Origin: Hysterangium stoloniferum
Taxonomy: Eukaryota; Basidiomycota; Agaricomycetes; Hysterangiales; Hysterangiaceae
Assembly: GCA_015178975.1 (NCBI GenBank)
Contig: WHVD01000003.1
Location: forward strand, 1-64,000
Reading direction: 5' to 3'
DNA: 64,000 nt
The notes beneath the pieces are model-generated. The model did not search any database and had not been told where the DNA came from. It worked only from the letters and a program-made list of their open reading frames with translations. The translations under genes were made by a program, and so were the position numbers. Of this stretch, positions 10,788 to 20,936 are shown one piece after another (position 1 is the stretch's first letter; each line of letters opens with the position of its first letter).

Positions 10788-11338
10788 CAAGGCTCTCTTG
10801 TTCCGTGACCACCACCTGCCTCTGGGGTTGGGGCCCCCAGTGCTCGTGGTGAGGGGCGGAGAGGCGGATGACAGTGAACAGGTTTGGGGACCTCTGAATT
10901 CACTGCTCTGTCAAAGTCGGCAGCCTTCAGCCGCGCACCAGTGTCGTCTGCGGAACGTCACTGGCACCTACCAACCATGACTGTTGCCTGGCAGCGGTCT
11001 ACCCTTCCTACCCACCTCCGACTCCAGCATTCACCTATGCACTAGCAATGCAAGACTTCGGTGTGCCTGCAGCCCTTGTTGACGCCTGCTAGCAGGATCT
11101 CGGGCTTTTCTTGGGGCTTCGGCCCAAGGCCTCAAGGCCTCAGCTCTCTACCATGTATATATCAACATGCCCCCCCTTTGCTTACTAAAATCCCTTCCGC
11201 ACACGTAGCTCACTCGGAACTTCGTACCACCGTAGCATAGTTTCTCTGGGGGCCTTTTCACCCCCTAGCCGCAGTTAGCCATTGTTGCTTGAAGCGGGAT
11301 ACAAATATATCAAAAAAAAAAAAAAAAAAAAAAAAAAA
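10788..11338 (+). mobile_element. Poly(A)-tailed retroposon (SINE-like) or retrocopy of a structured RNA
   Basis: A 551-bp insertion between perfect 15-bp copies of GATTTCGTCACGTGA, ending in about 27 A residues (11312-11338). Target duplication plus A tail is the signature of LINE-driven target-primed insertion. It has no significant reading frame and is far more GC-rich than its flanks. It contains several strong inverted repeats, for example TGGGGTTGGGGCCCCCA near 10824, GGGGCTTCGGCCCAAGGCC near 11113 and GGGGGCCTTTTCACCCCC near 11249. I could not find a convincing tRNA-type A/B box pair, so the source RNA is unknown. The perfect duplication and long A tail imply a young insertion. It sits in the 670-bp region upstream of both ALG8 and VMA21. 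Confidence 0.85.
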
Positions 11339-11353
11339 GATTTCGTCACGTGA
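11339..11353. repeat. Target-site duplication, right copy
   Basis: GATTTCGTCACGTGA, directly after the A tail and about 50 bp before the VMA21 start codon. Confidence 0.9.
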
Positions 11354-11401
11354 GTTAGTGGATCTAATTTTCCTTTTTTTGGAAAGGTAACAGCTTCCAC
11401 C

Positions 11402-11793
11402 ATGAGCGACCCGAGGATACAAGTAGCAAAACTACAGGAGCAAAGTGCGGCAGGGTGATTATCTACGTTTATTTATACTGCACATATTGATCAAGTAACT
11501 ATAGAGGTGTCCTAGCCACACTTCTTGCATTTGCTGTGGCGTTGGCCGTTGTACCTATAGGAAGCTACTTTATTTCCCTTTGGTACTTATTTGATGGTAA
11601 TACTCCGCTTCAATGATGCCCTCGTATATTAACATTGGTTCATGCAGGAAACGCCACGTATGCTGCCATAACTGCCATTGTTGCTGCGAACATCGTTCTC
11701 GTCTCCTATGTCGTCATTTCGATGTGGGAGGATTCCTCTTCTGACAAGACTTCGCAAGTCGGAAAACAATTCGAAACTAAAAAGTCGCGTTAG
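11402..11793 (+). CDS. VMA21: VMA21 V-ATPase assembly factor
   Basis: Small ER membrane protein needed to assemble the Vo sector of the vacuolar proton pump, 96 residues. Exons 11402-11454, 11505-11596 and 11648-11793 join in frame. Two hydrophobic segments are seen, LATLLAFAVALAVVPIGSYF and, after the conserved lumenal DGNATYAA, ITAIVAANIVLVSYVVISMW. The C-terminus KQFETKKSR ends in basic residues like the KKxx-type ER retrieval signals of the family, though not in the exact form. The start lies in CACCATGAG, a good context. The retroposon lies immediately upstream and may now form part of its promoter. Confidence 0.9.
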
Positions 11794-12169
11794 CTTTGCA
11801 AATAGCGCATTATAAAAGCCGAGGCGATGACTGGTCTTGATTGCGTCGTAGGAATATCGCTAGTACGATGCATTACATCGCCACTTGGTTTAACTTCCTT
11901 GGTTGTAACCAAACTTCACGCATGTAATACATAGTCGACATCTTACTTCATATATATATATAATTCCTGTAGTTCCACTATCAAACGGTTGGTAGCCTTT
12001 TCAGCTTGCTTGCATCACAACGAAATTCTCTCATAAAATAAATATTGGATTATCTCGGCATTAAATACATTTGACCAAAAAATACAACCCAAAACATGGA
12101 CGAAATACCTTGAAAAGAAGTGGACAACACGGGTCCTGTAAAACAGCGTCATGGAATGTCCGCACAGCC
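11794..12169. other. Gene-free stretch after VMA21
   Basis: VMA21 3' region, including an ATATATATATATAA run near 11952, and the presumed promoter of the next gene. No supported coding sequence. Confidence 0.5.
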
Positions 12170-12424
12170 ATGGTTTTTCCCAACCGTCAATGCCACATAG
12201 TGACCACCCATGAAGGGAATACAGAGGGAGAAGGAATATGGGGCGTCGCCAAACCCGCTCAGCCTAAAGGGCGAACTGGAGAAATGACGGTCTGTCTCGT
12301 GAGTCTTCCGAAGAAAACCTCGCTCCCAAGACCTGTATTAATACGTGACAGGATGCTCCCCTTGCAGGCAACATTCACGCTACAGTCGGTCGATGGGACA
12401 CTCGAGGCAACATCAAATGACTAA
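12170..12424 (+). CDS. Possible spliced mini-gene, unknown
   Basis: Exons 12170-12298 and 12368-12424 would give 61 residues. The 69-nt intron has a textbook donor GTGAGT and acceptor CCCCTTGCAG and divides by three, so the frame is open with or without splicing. The product would contain GEGIWGVAKPAQPKGRTGEM and end TLEATSND. I do not recognise it. The frame is open upstream to about 12071 without an ATG, so the true start may lie in another exon. It ends only 82 bp before the SPC19 start used here and could instead be an upstream exon system of SPC19. Confidence 0.4.
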   Translation: MVFPNRQCHIVTTHEGNTEGEGIWGVAKPAQPKGRTGEMTVCLVSLPKKTSLPRPVLIRDRMLPLQATFTLQSVDGTLEATSND

Positions 12425-12505
12425 TTTTTTGTTATATACCGATGTAAGCGCCCGTCACCGTGCACGGACCCTGAGCGCGTCATTGGGCAAGTGTATGTTG
12501 GCCCC

Positions 12506-13246
12506 ATGCTGCGTCCTTCATACGCACCCTCAAATGGACGACCGCGCGAGTCGGTATTCATAAGCGGACCAGTTGCCCAAGATAACGATCCCGTCTGCTC
12601 GCCCTATATAGAAGCCTGTGTTGCGGCAGCTCTGGAAAGCTGTGACAAAGTGAGTGCGATCTTGTTGTTCCACGCGTCAGTGTCTTTGTTAACGCGTCTT
12701 AAGTTGTATGACGCGCAATGCTCACTTCGCAGAGGCGTGTCTGATCTTCCACGAATGTCAAAAGTCTTGCAAAACGAGCGAGTGCGTTCCCTGATTCCAT
12801 CCTTGTATCAATCCTGTTACGATTCCGTCCTCCCAGCTGTTTGTGCTAATAAACGAGGGTCATGCTGCGACGTACCAAGCTCAATTAGCGGGGGAAATTG
12901 AGCCCCAGATAAACGAATTGGTTGCGCGCGCTGAGAAAAGCGTCAAACATCTAGAGAGAAAGGAGAATCTGCTGATGACCAAGGTTCGACCTTGGGCTCA
13001 ATCGATATGAACGTCTTTTAATTACTCAGCAGCTTGAGGCCATCCAAAGTCGCGCTTCAAGTCGTGCGTCTTCTGTTCCGGCGATGACAACAAGAAAGCT
13101 GGATGCATTAACGAAGCAAAGAGAAGCATTGGAGAAAGAGTTAGAGGCTCTAAACGATGAGGTCATGCAACTGGTCAGTCTTACGGCTCCCCTCCCAATC
13201 AAATTAGATTGACAATATATCACAGGAAGGAAAACTAATGAGTTAA
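12506..13246 (+). CDS. SPC19: DASH/DAM1 complex subunit SPC19
   Basis: Outer-kinetochore ring subunit that couples chromosomes to microtubules, 177 residues (yeast 165). Exons 12506-12649, 12704-12781, 12837-12983, 13030-13173 and 13226-13246. Seen are YIEACVAAALESCDK, SLRRGVSDLPRMSKVLQNER and LFVLINEGHAATY, then a coiled coil with IEPQINELVARAEKSVKHLE and LDALTKQREALEKELEALND. This is the order of the Spc19 family. The first intron ends at the TTAAG acceptor (12703), not at the later CGCAG, because only that choice keeps the conserved frame. The start is uncertain: the frame is open upstream to 12424 without an ATG. Confidence 0.85.
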
Positions 13247-13428
13247 TTTGTCTAATTCATGTACGGTTCTCTTATTACAAGTGGCGCAAATGATGACAAA
13301 GAGAGGCGGAGAAAAGTGTTTGCTCTACTCTTTCCATGGGTAGTCAAATTTATCCTCTTTACGCCTCCATATTTTTTTCCTGAATGGACACTAAGCAAAT
13401 ATGCGATGACAATTGAAGACTCCAAAGC

Positions 13429-14306
13429 TTACTTCTTCTTTGTTGGGACATGTTCTGCGAACACCTCTGCACAGTACTTGGCTTTAAACTGTTTGATAAA
13501 CCTTGGATCCCTGGATCATTGATTCAATATATCTATTCCAAAGCAGAGAGAAATTCTACCATAGTTCGCTTGCAATACCCAGGTCCTTGCAGCAACGCAT
13601 CAACGCGTTGCTTTTGCACGCTTCAGTAGCCGTGGGGATCCCCGAAGGATCAAAATACTCTTGTTCTCCCCGAGCAATGCCCACCAAACTGTAATGGGGA
13701 AGTAAGCGGAAAGAGTCGACCAACAAATCGCCAAGCCAACCGTCCTAAGCATACTAATGCATATTCTCTGCTGACAATCTTAGGTCCAACGTTCGTCTCG
13801 CTGCGAGGAGCCAAACCCCAACCGCCGGGACCAAAGGCCCTGTTCAAAATACGCCGATACTTGATTTCAGGAAGATAGATAAGTCCATCTGCATATTCAT
13901 GGGCACATGGCATAAAAGTAGTGCAGCAATAGAACTCACCTGGTTTTATCTCGATGTCTTCTGGATTCAGAGGCTGTCCGAGAATTTCGGCGATTTCTTT
14001 TGCAAACGGCTGCAGCGAGAGCCCGTGGTAGGACTTGGACCAGTCCGTTGATGTGCCGTCCCCACTGATATCTTGCAGGACCTCCGCAACATCTGGCAAT
14101 GTCGCTGCTTCGCTCGCAGGAGTCGGCAATGCTTCAGTGGCTTCTGGTTTACCTGCACCAGGTACAGTTGCATAGAAGGCGAGGGACTGTGCAGGACGCT
14201 GTATAAGTGGAACACGCGGGCTGTGGGTCAATGTGCTGATATATCGTAATGCCGGTCTCTGCAGAATGCAAGACAATCCCCTGAAGAGGGACTGGTGTGC
14301 GAGCAT
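13429..14306 (-). CDS. MGM101: MGM101 mitochondrial genome maintenance protein
   Basis: Mitochondrial nucleoid Rad52-related recombination protein, 241 residues. Exons 14306-13940, 13888-13741, 13688-13560 and 13510-13429. The first about 60 residues are rich in Arg, Ser and Leu without acidic residues, as in a mitochondrial presequence, followed by an Ala/Pro/Glu linker. The conserved core starts at [11 protein letters not shown] and runs through [69 protein letters not shown] and the end [14 protein letters not shown]. All core blocks are intact. Convergent with SPC19. Confidence 0.95.
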
Positions 14307-14704
14307 TTGTGAGCAAGTGAGAGACGCGTTTCAAGGCAAACGCGCAAACAACGGTCAACAACCGGGGAAAATCAATGAACGTGACGGCAGCAAATGGTGT
14401 TGTCTGTATACATGTACTAGCGTGGCTGTAGCTTTATTCATTTTATGAGAATAATAGGAGCTTTATGCAACATGTAATCAAGTTTTTAGGACGTGGGAGC
14501 TATATTTTATCTGTGACTCGACACGCCGCTACGTGGGCCTTCAAACTAGTCAAAGTTATATATATACGAGTTATGACTTTCGATAACGTCGTCGGTGACT
14601 CCAAGAGCACAGGAGAAGAAAATGATGACAGCGGATTTCAATTATCGATTACAGTTAACCTTCAGCCACATAGTTACTTAGACTCTACTATGCATTAGTG
14701 CCAC
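14307..14704. promoter_or_regulatory. Divergent region between MGM101 and the 14705 gene
   Basis: 398 bp containing both promoters. There is a TATATATAC stretch near 14559, about 140 bp before the plus-strand start. I see no other clear element. Confidence 0.45.
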
Positions 14705-15698
14705 ATGGCGTCTGATCCTTGTCACGCCAGTAACACCCATTGTCCCAATTTCCCCACTCTCCGCCATAGCGTAATGTCATATGCTAGCTCGAGTCCTATC
14801 TCTCCCTCTTCACCTGGGGGGTTCCACAAATCTATACCTGCGGGCTTCCTTCCGTTCAGTCGGCCTCAACAGAAGCGGCTCGATCAATTGACACATCGGG
14901 AGCTGCTCGAGCGGTATGCCCAGAATAAGAATATTCTTAACCAACCGTACGCATAGCAAATACAATAACGAGACCGTGGCACTGACTGGCATTTGCCGAC
15001 AGTATACCGTCGACGTCAAGTCACCACCAACGTGTCATTACCGAACAGGCCGCAATTGAGGAAATCCTTGGCATGGAGGCACTGCAGCAAGGAATAGCGA
15101 GGACGCATATAACTGAAGTTGATCACCCTATGGACAGCACAGATACTAGCCCTCCGCCCCCACAGTCGCGGGCAGTAGAAACGAAGCGCAGGCTAATCGA
15201 ACGGTACTATGGTGGCGTAAGTTCACCCACCACTTGCACTATCACTATTGTAGTCTGACATAGCGGCCCAAGAATACCAAGCAGAGGGGAGCAACTAAAT
15301 CGCTGGGGTTAGATGAAGCAATGGCTCTTGAACAGAAAGCTCACCTCGCCGCACTGGAGAGGAAGAAACAGGAGGAAGAACGGCGGCGGCAGTACGGGTT
15401 ACCTAGGCCCGGAGAGTTTCTAACCCGCGAAGAGAGGGAAGCTAGAATATGGGCATACATGTATGTCGTTTACTGCATTCTTACACTCGTGCTAATAGAG
15501 CCCCCTTCCCCTCATAGGAATACGAAGCCCTCAGAGTCGGACGAAGAGGATGAGGACTGGAACGAGAACGATGAGAATGAGACGGACCCGTCTAGATGGT
15601 TCGAATACGATGAAGACGACGGGAAGCAAGGGCAACCATTGGTAGACCCTGACGAAATCGCCGATATTATTCGTGTGGATGACAGTCATTGGGAATGA
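14705..15698 (+). CDS. Hypothetical protein, acidic C-terminus
   Basis: Exons 14705-14946, 15003-15216, 15264-15460 and 15518-15698 join in frame to 277 residues. The N-terminal part is Ser/Pro-rich, then comes RLDQLTHRELLERYAQNKNI, likely a helical block, and ITEQAAIEEILGMEAL. A strongly charged helix AALERKKQEEERRRQYGLPR follows, and then a very acidic tail with SDEEDEDWNENDENETD that ends RVDDSHWE. No enzymatic motif or membrane segment. An in-frame ATG at 14774 is an alternative start. I do not recognise the family; the regular splicing argues that it is real. Confidence 0.75.
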
Positions 15699-15893
15699 GT
15701 AGAACAGTGTCATTATAGCAAACAGAAGATTGTAAAGTTATATAACAGGCGATGGTACCAACGCAGAACTTTCATATTGTATATCGAAGAGGCATTATTG
15801 TCAGTCACATTCAGATAACTAGGTATGTAAGATCTTCCAAATTTTGACCGCGAATATTAACGAGGATAGCTGCCAAGCATTAGGGCGTGGGAT

Positions 15894-18800
15894 CTATCGA
15901 GAGTGCGAAGGACAGCCTTTCCCTCGTTTCAACCAAGCAAATAGACAGGCTTGGATATTTTCAGTAAAGTTGTAGTAAAGTCGCATCGCGCGTGTAAGGG
16001 CACTTACCATGATGGAAGCTGCACAAGCAGCTTAATCTCGCAACATCGGATCCTGCGTTGCCGAGTTGGGGACTTAGCATGTGAGGCGGGAAGAAGTATA
16101 TTAAAGACACATACCTAGAACGAACTCCTCCAGACAAATAATACATTCGACTCCAATCAAGGCACTCTCGCCGCATAATCTGTAGACCAAATATCTCACT
16201 GACTGCTGTGCTACGGAACCATCTTTGGGTGCTTCTAGACATGCCTTGACATGGGCTTCTTGCATTTCCGCTGTCTCTAATTCTGCTAAATTTTGATTAC
16301 AGACAGGGCAGCTGATTCATAATTGTCAAAAGTGGCAAGAATTTGAAACGGAAAAATAAAATTACTCTGATAGATCGCTTATTTGTGAACTCACTTCCCT
16401 GCGCTGCGAACTGTGGACAGCGAGATGACTTCGGGATACTTCGATCCGTTCCAAAGAGGCTGTATGCAGGCCTCGAAGTTTACCAGGTACGTTGGAATTG
16501 ACAATCTCATGACAAGATGAGCAGACACGGTGTGTAGAGCTTGAAGGGGATACTTCATGAGTGCCGGGATCTCGCACGACATCCTCTGGATCTAAAATAG
16601 CCTTATATGAGGAGCATCTGTCACAGTAGATTCGGCCACATCGGCGACAGTGCTACGCGACATATTAGTTGTATTGTAATCAGAAAAGAGAAGTAAACTG
16701 ACGTGCTGTAAACCGTATTAGCTCTAATTGCTATGCCAAGAAGCCATGTCGAACTTACTTTGCGGAATAAAAATGTAAACCGCCGGTTACAGCCGCGACA
16801 GGCTATAACGCTTTCATCTTTCTCCCACTGCGCGTCCATTGAGTGAGGCATTGGCGTAAGTCGCGGTGTAAGGATATTTTGAGGAGACTCATGAGTAGGA
16901 ACACGAAATTCGGGAGCTTGAGAAAGCTGAGGCATCAGATCTCTGGTCGTGCGAGATACAGATGGTCTAGAAAGATGATCCGCCGTATGAGATCGAATGG
17001 AGCGGGCGCGCATTGAAGAAGTGGAGGAAGTTGGGTAATGGAAACTTTCGTCGGAGTCACCATCATCGTCTGTGTGTTCTTCATCATCTGAAAATGTCTT
17101 AGGCATCAGTTTCATTGGCCGTGTGCTTATTTTACCTTCGATTCTGAACCGACCACTGGCTCCAGCTGCCAGTCGACGACGCTCGAGATCACGGCTGTAT
17201 GTATTCAATAAGACTTCGGCCTGAGTCTTCCGGTCGAGGTCATTATCGCCTTCAAGATAAATAGTTTGAGCGATCGAATCATACATATGGCGAACACTCA
17301 CTAAGCATTCCAGTCCGTAGCTCGAGAACAGCTCGTTCCAACTTGGCGATGGACTGTCTAACATCCGCTGCGGATACAACTTCGTTTACGGAGTCACTAT
17401 CTGTACCACGAGGTGAACCAGCCAGGTATCGCGCTCTTGCTACGTAATCTTGAGTAAGAGACAGATAAGACTGTGGCATAACGCCAAGTTCTTGGCCACC
17501 GTCAGGGTCATAGGAATCATCTTGTAGTGGTACTAGTGTGCCATCGGTCGTGACATGATACATCGACCCATCAGGCTGCATGAATGGAAGCAGCGGAATA
17601 TCCAGTCGTCGTCGCATAACACGCACCCATCTTCGACGTCGAACCCAAGCGGATTGGGATTGATTGATACCCTCCCGTCTTGAACTAGTAGAAGATGCAC
17701 CACTTCCCAAGCTCGGACTCAAAACGTTGTATCGCGACAGCAAGCGTTCCAGAGTAGGGGGAGGTTCAGCTGACCACTGATCGTCGGGATCATCGAAAGA
17801 CTTCGCATATTGCCAACCTTCATTCACATCTACCTTTGGATGCGTAGAGTCCAACGTCCAATCTGATCTGCAGGATACTGAATAATGTGATAAAATGACA
17901 ATGGTTTCAAAATGCCTTACAGCCAGAAATGACTTTTTTCAGATCCTTCGTGTTGGTGCACATCTCTGGTAGCCTTTGGTCTCGGAATTTGAAACGGGTC
18001 ATCGGTCAGCGGCAATTGTACGTCACTTCTCCATGCCGGAACATCTGGTTTGGTGTCTCCATCCGTGCCTGGAGGCAATTTCAATTCGAAAGGACTGTGA
18101 CGTCCGCGCCGACCAAGTCCAGACGCTGAAAACCTTGGTCTACCGCCTGAAACCGCCAACGTCTTCAGACGTGTGTCCAGGCGTTGATTTTCATGAAGAA
18201 TTAATGGAACTGTCGTATGAACAGCAAGTACGTTATAGGGACCAGCATGAAATCGTTCCGCTTCAGCCTTTTGCAAGATCTAAACGGTATAAGCAACAGA
18301 AATAAAAAATCACAATATACGCTATTACCTCACAAATCCAAATTTCAAATACAGCCGCAGCGATGTCAAACGCTGTCTCCCCCCAGTTATTGCGGATTAA
18401 TGGATCGGCTGACTGTTTAGCGAGAAGATACAAAACAATAGGAAGATGACCCTTTGAAGCGGCATTCACTAGGAAGGATAAATTATCGATGATGCAGGGT
18501 ATATAAGTGTTTCGCTTACTTAAAGGGGTCCAACCCCCAGAACTCTTCCTGTCAATAGCTCGCATAGTATCAACAGAGCTGTCATCACCCGCTAAAGAAA
18601 TAAGCCCAGCGGCGCCGCCTTTCTCACATAGCCACTTCACTATATCAAGGTATCCCTAGGATAGTTAGGGGCTTAGAGCACAATTCAAGGTGAGATCAAA
18701 TAAATACCTTAGAACATGCGTTGTGCAACGGTGTCCATCCATCATTGTCTTGTGCATGTACATCGGCTTTACCATTAGGAAGGGAGAGGAGGTAGCTCAC

Positions 18801-19573
18801 GAGTTGGACATGACCATGTAGCGAAGCCTTGTGTAATGCAGTCTACGATATCAATAATGAGTAGACGTAACCACCCATATAGCGGAAAAATATATACTTC
18901 TCCCTCTTTATCTTCTATATCGACCATAGCTCCACAATCCTCGACGACTAGAGGCAAATTAGGTCACGACCATATCTTTGTAAAACAAGAGACTCACGCC
19001 ACCGCACTACTTCCAGGTGCCCTCGACTAGTTGCTCCATGCAGTGCAGTTAAGCCGGTACGAGAAGATGCATCATTTGACAAGGAAAACGCCTCTGTGTT
19101 TGTTTGAACGAACGCCGTCTCAAACAGTTTCTGAAGCAATGGCAGATCGCCGGCCGATGCAGCAGAAAATATTGCCTCCAGCTGAGCTGGAGATGGTTGA
19201 GCGGAGTGTGGTTCGAAGACGGGAGATGGTATAGATTCGACCGGCGGTGCAGTCTCGCTGACGAGGGAAACGGTGTACCTAAACTCTTCTTCATCATCCT
19301 CATCTGACAATTGACCATCTTGGGCGGAGGAAGGTTCATATATGAACTCCTCGTCATCACTTTCCCCATAATCATCTCCATTGTTCTCCTGTGGCCCTTC
19401 TGAACGGCCAGAATGTTTGCCATCCTCTAAGGTACCCGAGTTTGGGAGACTGTAAGGATTTGAAACCTGTACATCCGACAAGTCGGACCTGCAGCGGAAT
19501 CTTGAATATTAAAATCGAACAATAATGAATTTGTGACCTACTCCTCAATGGTTCCTAGAGAGCTGGCTTCCAT
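15894..19573 (-). CDS. Ankyrin-dysferlin-FYVE-RING protein, likely PI3P-binding E3 ubiquitin ligase
   Basis: One long gene with many short introns. The start (19573) lies in an exon coding MEASSLGTIEE, joined by GA|GTAGGT..GCTGCAG|G to an acidic region with SDDEEFIYEP. Ankyrin repeats follow (TGLTALHGATSRGHLEVV near 19040, DNDGWTPLHNACSK near 18740, then ASKGHLPIVLYLLAKQSADP near 18450). The next unit is a peroxin/dysferlin-type unit: SDWTLDSTHPKVDVNEGWQY near 17850 and RRRRWVRVMRRR near 17610. The FYVE finger starts at ACRGCNRRFTFLFRK near 16790 and continues HCRRCGRIYCDRC, with VCSSCHE near 16510. The end is a RING of the Pib1 type, ECIICLEEF near 16130, ARLSCLCSFHH near 16040, and a last exon with KGCPSHSR. 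FYVE plus this RING fits Pib1-like endosomal/vacuolar ligases. The full combination is unusual. Confidence 0.85.
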
Positions 19574-20211
19574 TGGCCACAAAGTTAACTTGCACGAAAG
19601 CTAGCGGAATCAAAATTGTTGGCGAACTAAGTTCAAAAGTGTAGCTACTTATGATTATTTAGCAAGCCATGCATATTTGTAGCCACACTAAGCCCTCGTA
19701 TAATGAAGCAGTCCTTTATTTGACCTCGCACTATGCGAAGGATTTAGTATGTTCCAGCTTCAACTACACTTGCCAAATTTTTTTTTTTAAAGACCAGAAT
19801 TTAATGAGCGTTACCAAAAAGCGCGGAACTTGGCATTCGTCATTTCCATAAATTCTCTTTGAATTCCGCCGAAAGTCTTTGCTCAGACAACAGACACCAT
19901 TATTTCGGAAAATGATGACCATTTTCTTTTTGGGAGGGGAGGGATCTTTCGAGTTTTGTAGCACTGTCTAGGCCTTCTGTTTACTAACAGATAGACTCCG
20001 TCCGTGTCGTATTTAAGACCTAAGGGATAATACATTGTAGATATATTCTAAGGCTATTCCTTAGTATCAGTCAGTGAGAACTTTAAGCCGTCAAGAACAA
20101 GGTGTAATAAATTTTCAAAACACTACCGAGACAACGTTCTTCATCAGTGGTAATTGTTGAAATATAAAAGCATTATAGCATTGTATCATAATCAGCCAGC
20201 TGGAACAGTGT
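19574..20211. other. Divergent intergenic region
   Basis: 638 bp without a supported gene. It holds the promoters of the minus-strand ankyrin/FYVE gene and of the small plus-strand gene. A run of T (near 19780) and the purine run GGGAGGGGAGGG near 19932 are the only compositional features. Confidence 0.5.
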
Positions 20212-20728
20212 ATGGCATTTTGTTCGTCGTCGCTCTCATCCGACTACGTCTCGCACATTGGAACTCATTCGAAAAGATATGGAATCGTTCGCTTTGGTAT
20301 TTCCCCATGTAGCTTTCTCCAGAATAGCGCGAAGGAGAATAACAAAATAGGTGATAAAGGTCGAATTCTAGCTATTCCCAAGGTATCGTGTGCTTCCTTA
20401 ACATATAATATCTACCGAACGCTTGCCTAGACATCTTATCAGCATATCGAAGAGATTGATGTTACTACGGGTGATGTGAGAATTCAAGGCTTCCTGAGTC
20501 TAGACGGGGCACAATCCAAGGTGATAAAGTTTATCTGTGCTATAATACACTTTGCTAACTTTCCGTTAGGCGTTTCAGTATTTGTGTACGATTTACATAC
20601 CTGCACTTTACCTGCACTCGCCTGATCAAATTATACTCAGATATCAACCGTCACCCTCTATCCCCTTGCGAATTTCATCGCATAATCGAATCAAGATTCT
20701 CTCCCCATATGTTGTATCAAGTAGCTAA
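20212..20728 (+). CDS. Small hypothetical protein
   Basis: Exons 20212-20382, 20431-20520 and 20570-20728 join in frame to 139 residues. The introns have good borders (GTATCG..GCCTAG and GTGATA..CGTTAG). The middle exon codes SYQHIEEIDVTTGDVRIQGF, and the last contains YIPALYLHSPDQIILRYQPS and ends ILSPYVVSSS. The alternating hydrophobic pattern looks like beta-strands. No signal peptide or membrane span is obvious. I do not recognise the family. The start is the first ATG of the open frame; another exon upstream is possible. Confidence 0.6.
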
Positions 20729-20936
20729 ATAAATGCATATATTATATAGTTACAGCTTTGCTGTATCCTCATATCACTAGAGGCACCCCAAGATTTTTGG
20801 AGTTGGAAAAGAAGCGCTAGTGCGCTTATGATCCACCATAGATATATGTCTTGAAGCGACCAAAGGCATACATTTTCGGTCTAAGTAGTCATGATCATTG
20901 ACAAATAGAAATATGCGCCTATAAATATTATCCTAC

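Noticed and set aside
11312..11338. Poly(A) run as a gene's cleaved poly(A) signal or assembly artefact
   Set aside because: Perfect 15-bp direct repeats on both sides make a retroposon insertion the simpler reading.
12650..12787. SPC19 intron ending at the CTTCGCAG acceptor near 12732
   Set aside because: This acceptor shifts the frame and removes SLRRG; the TTAAG acceptor at 12703 keeps frame and family sequence.
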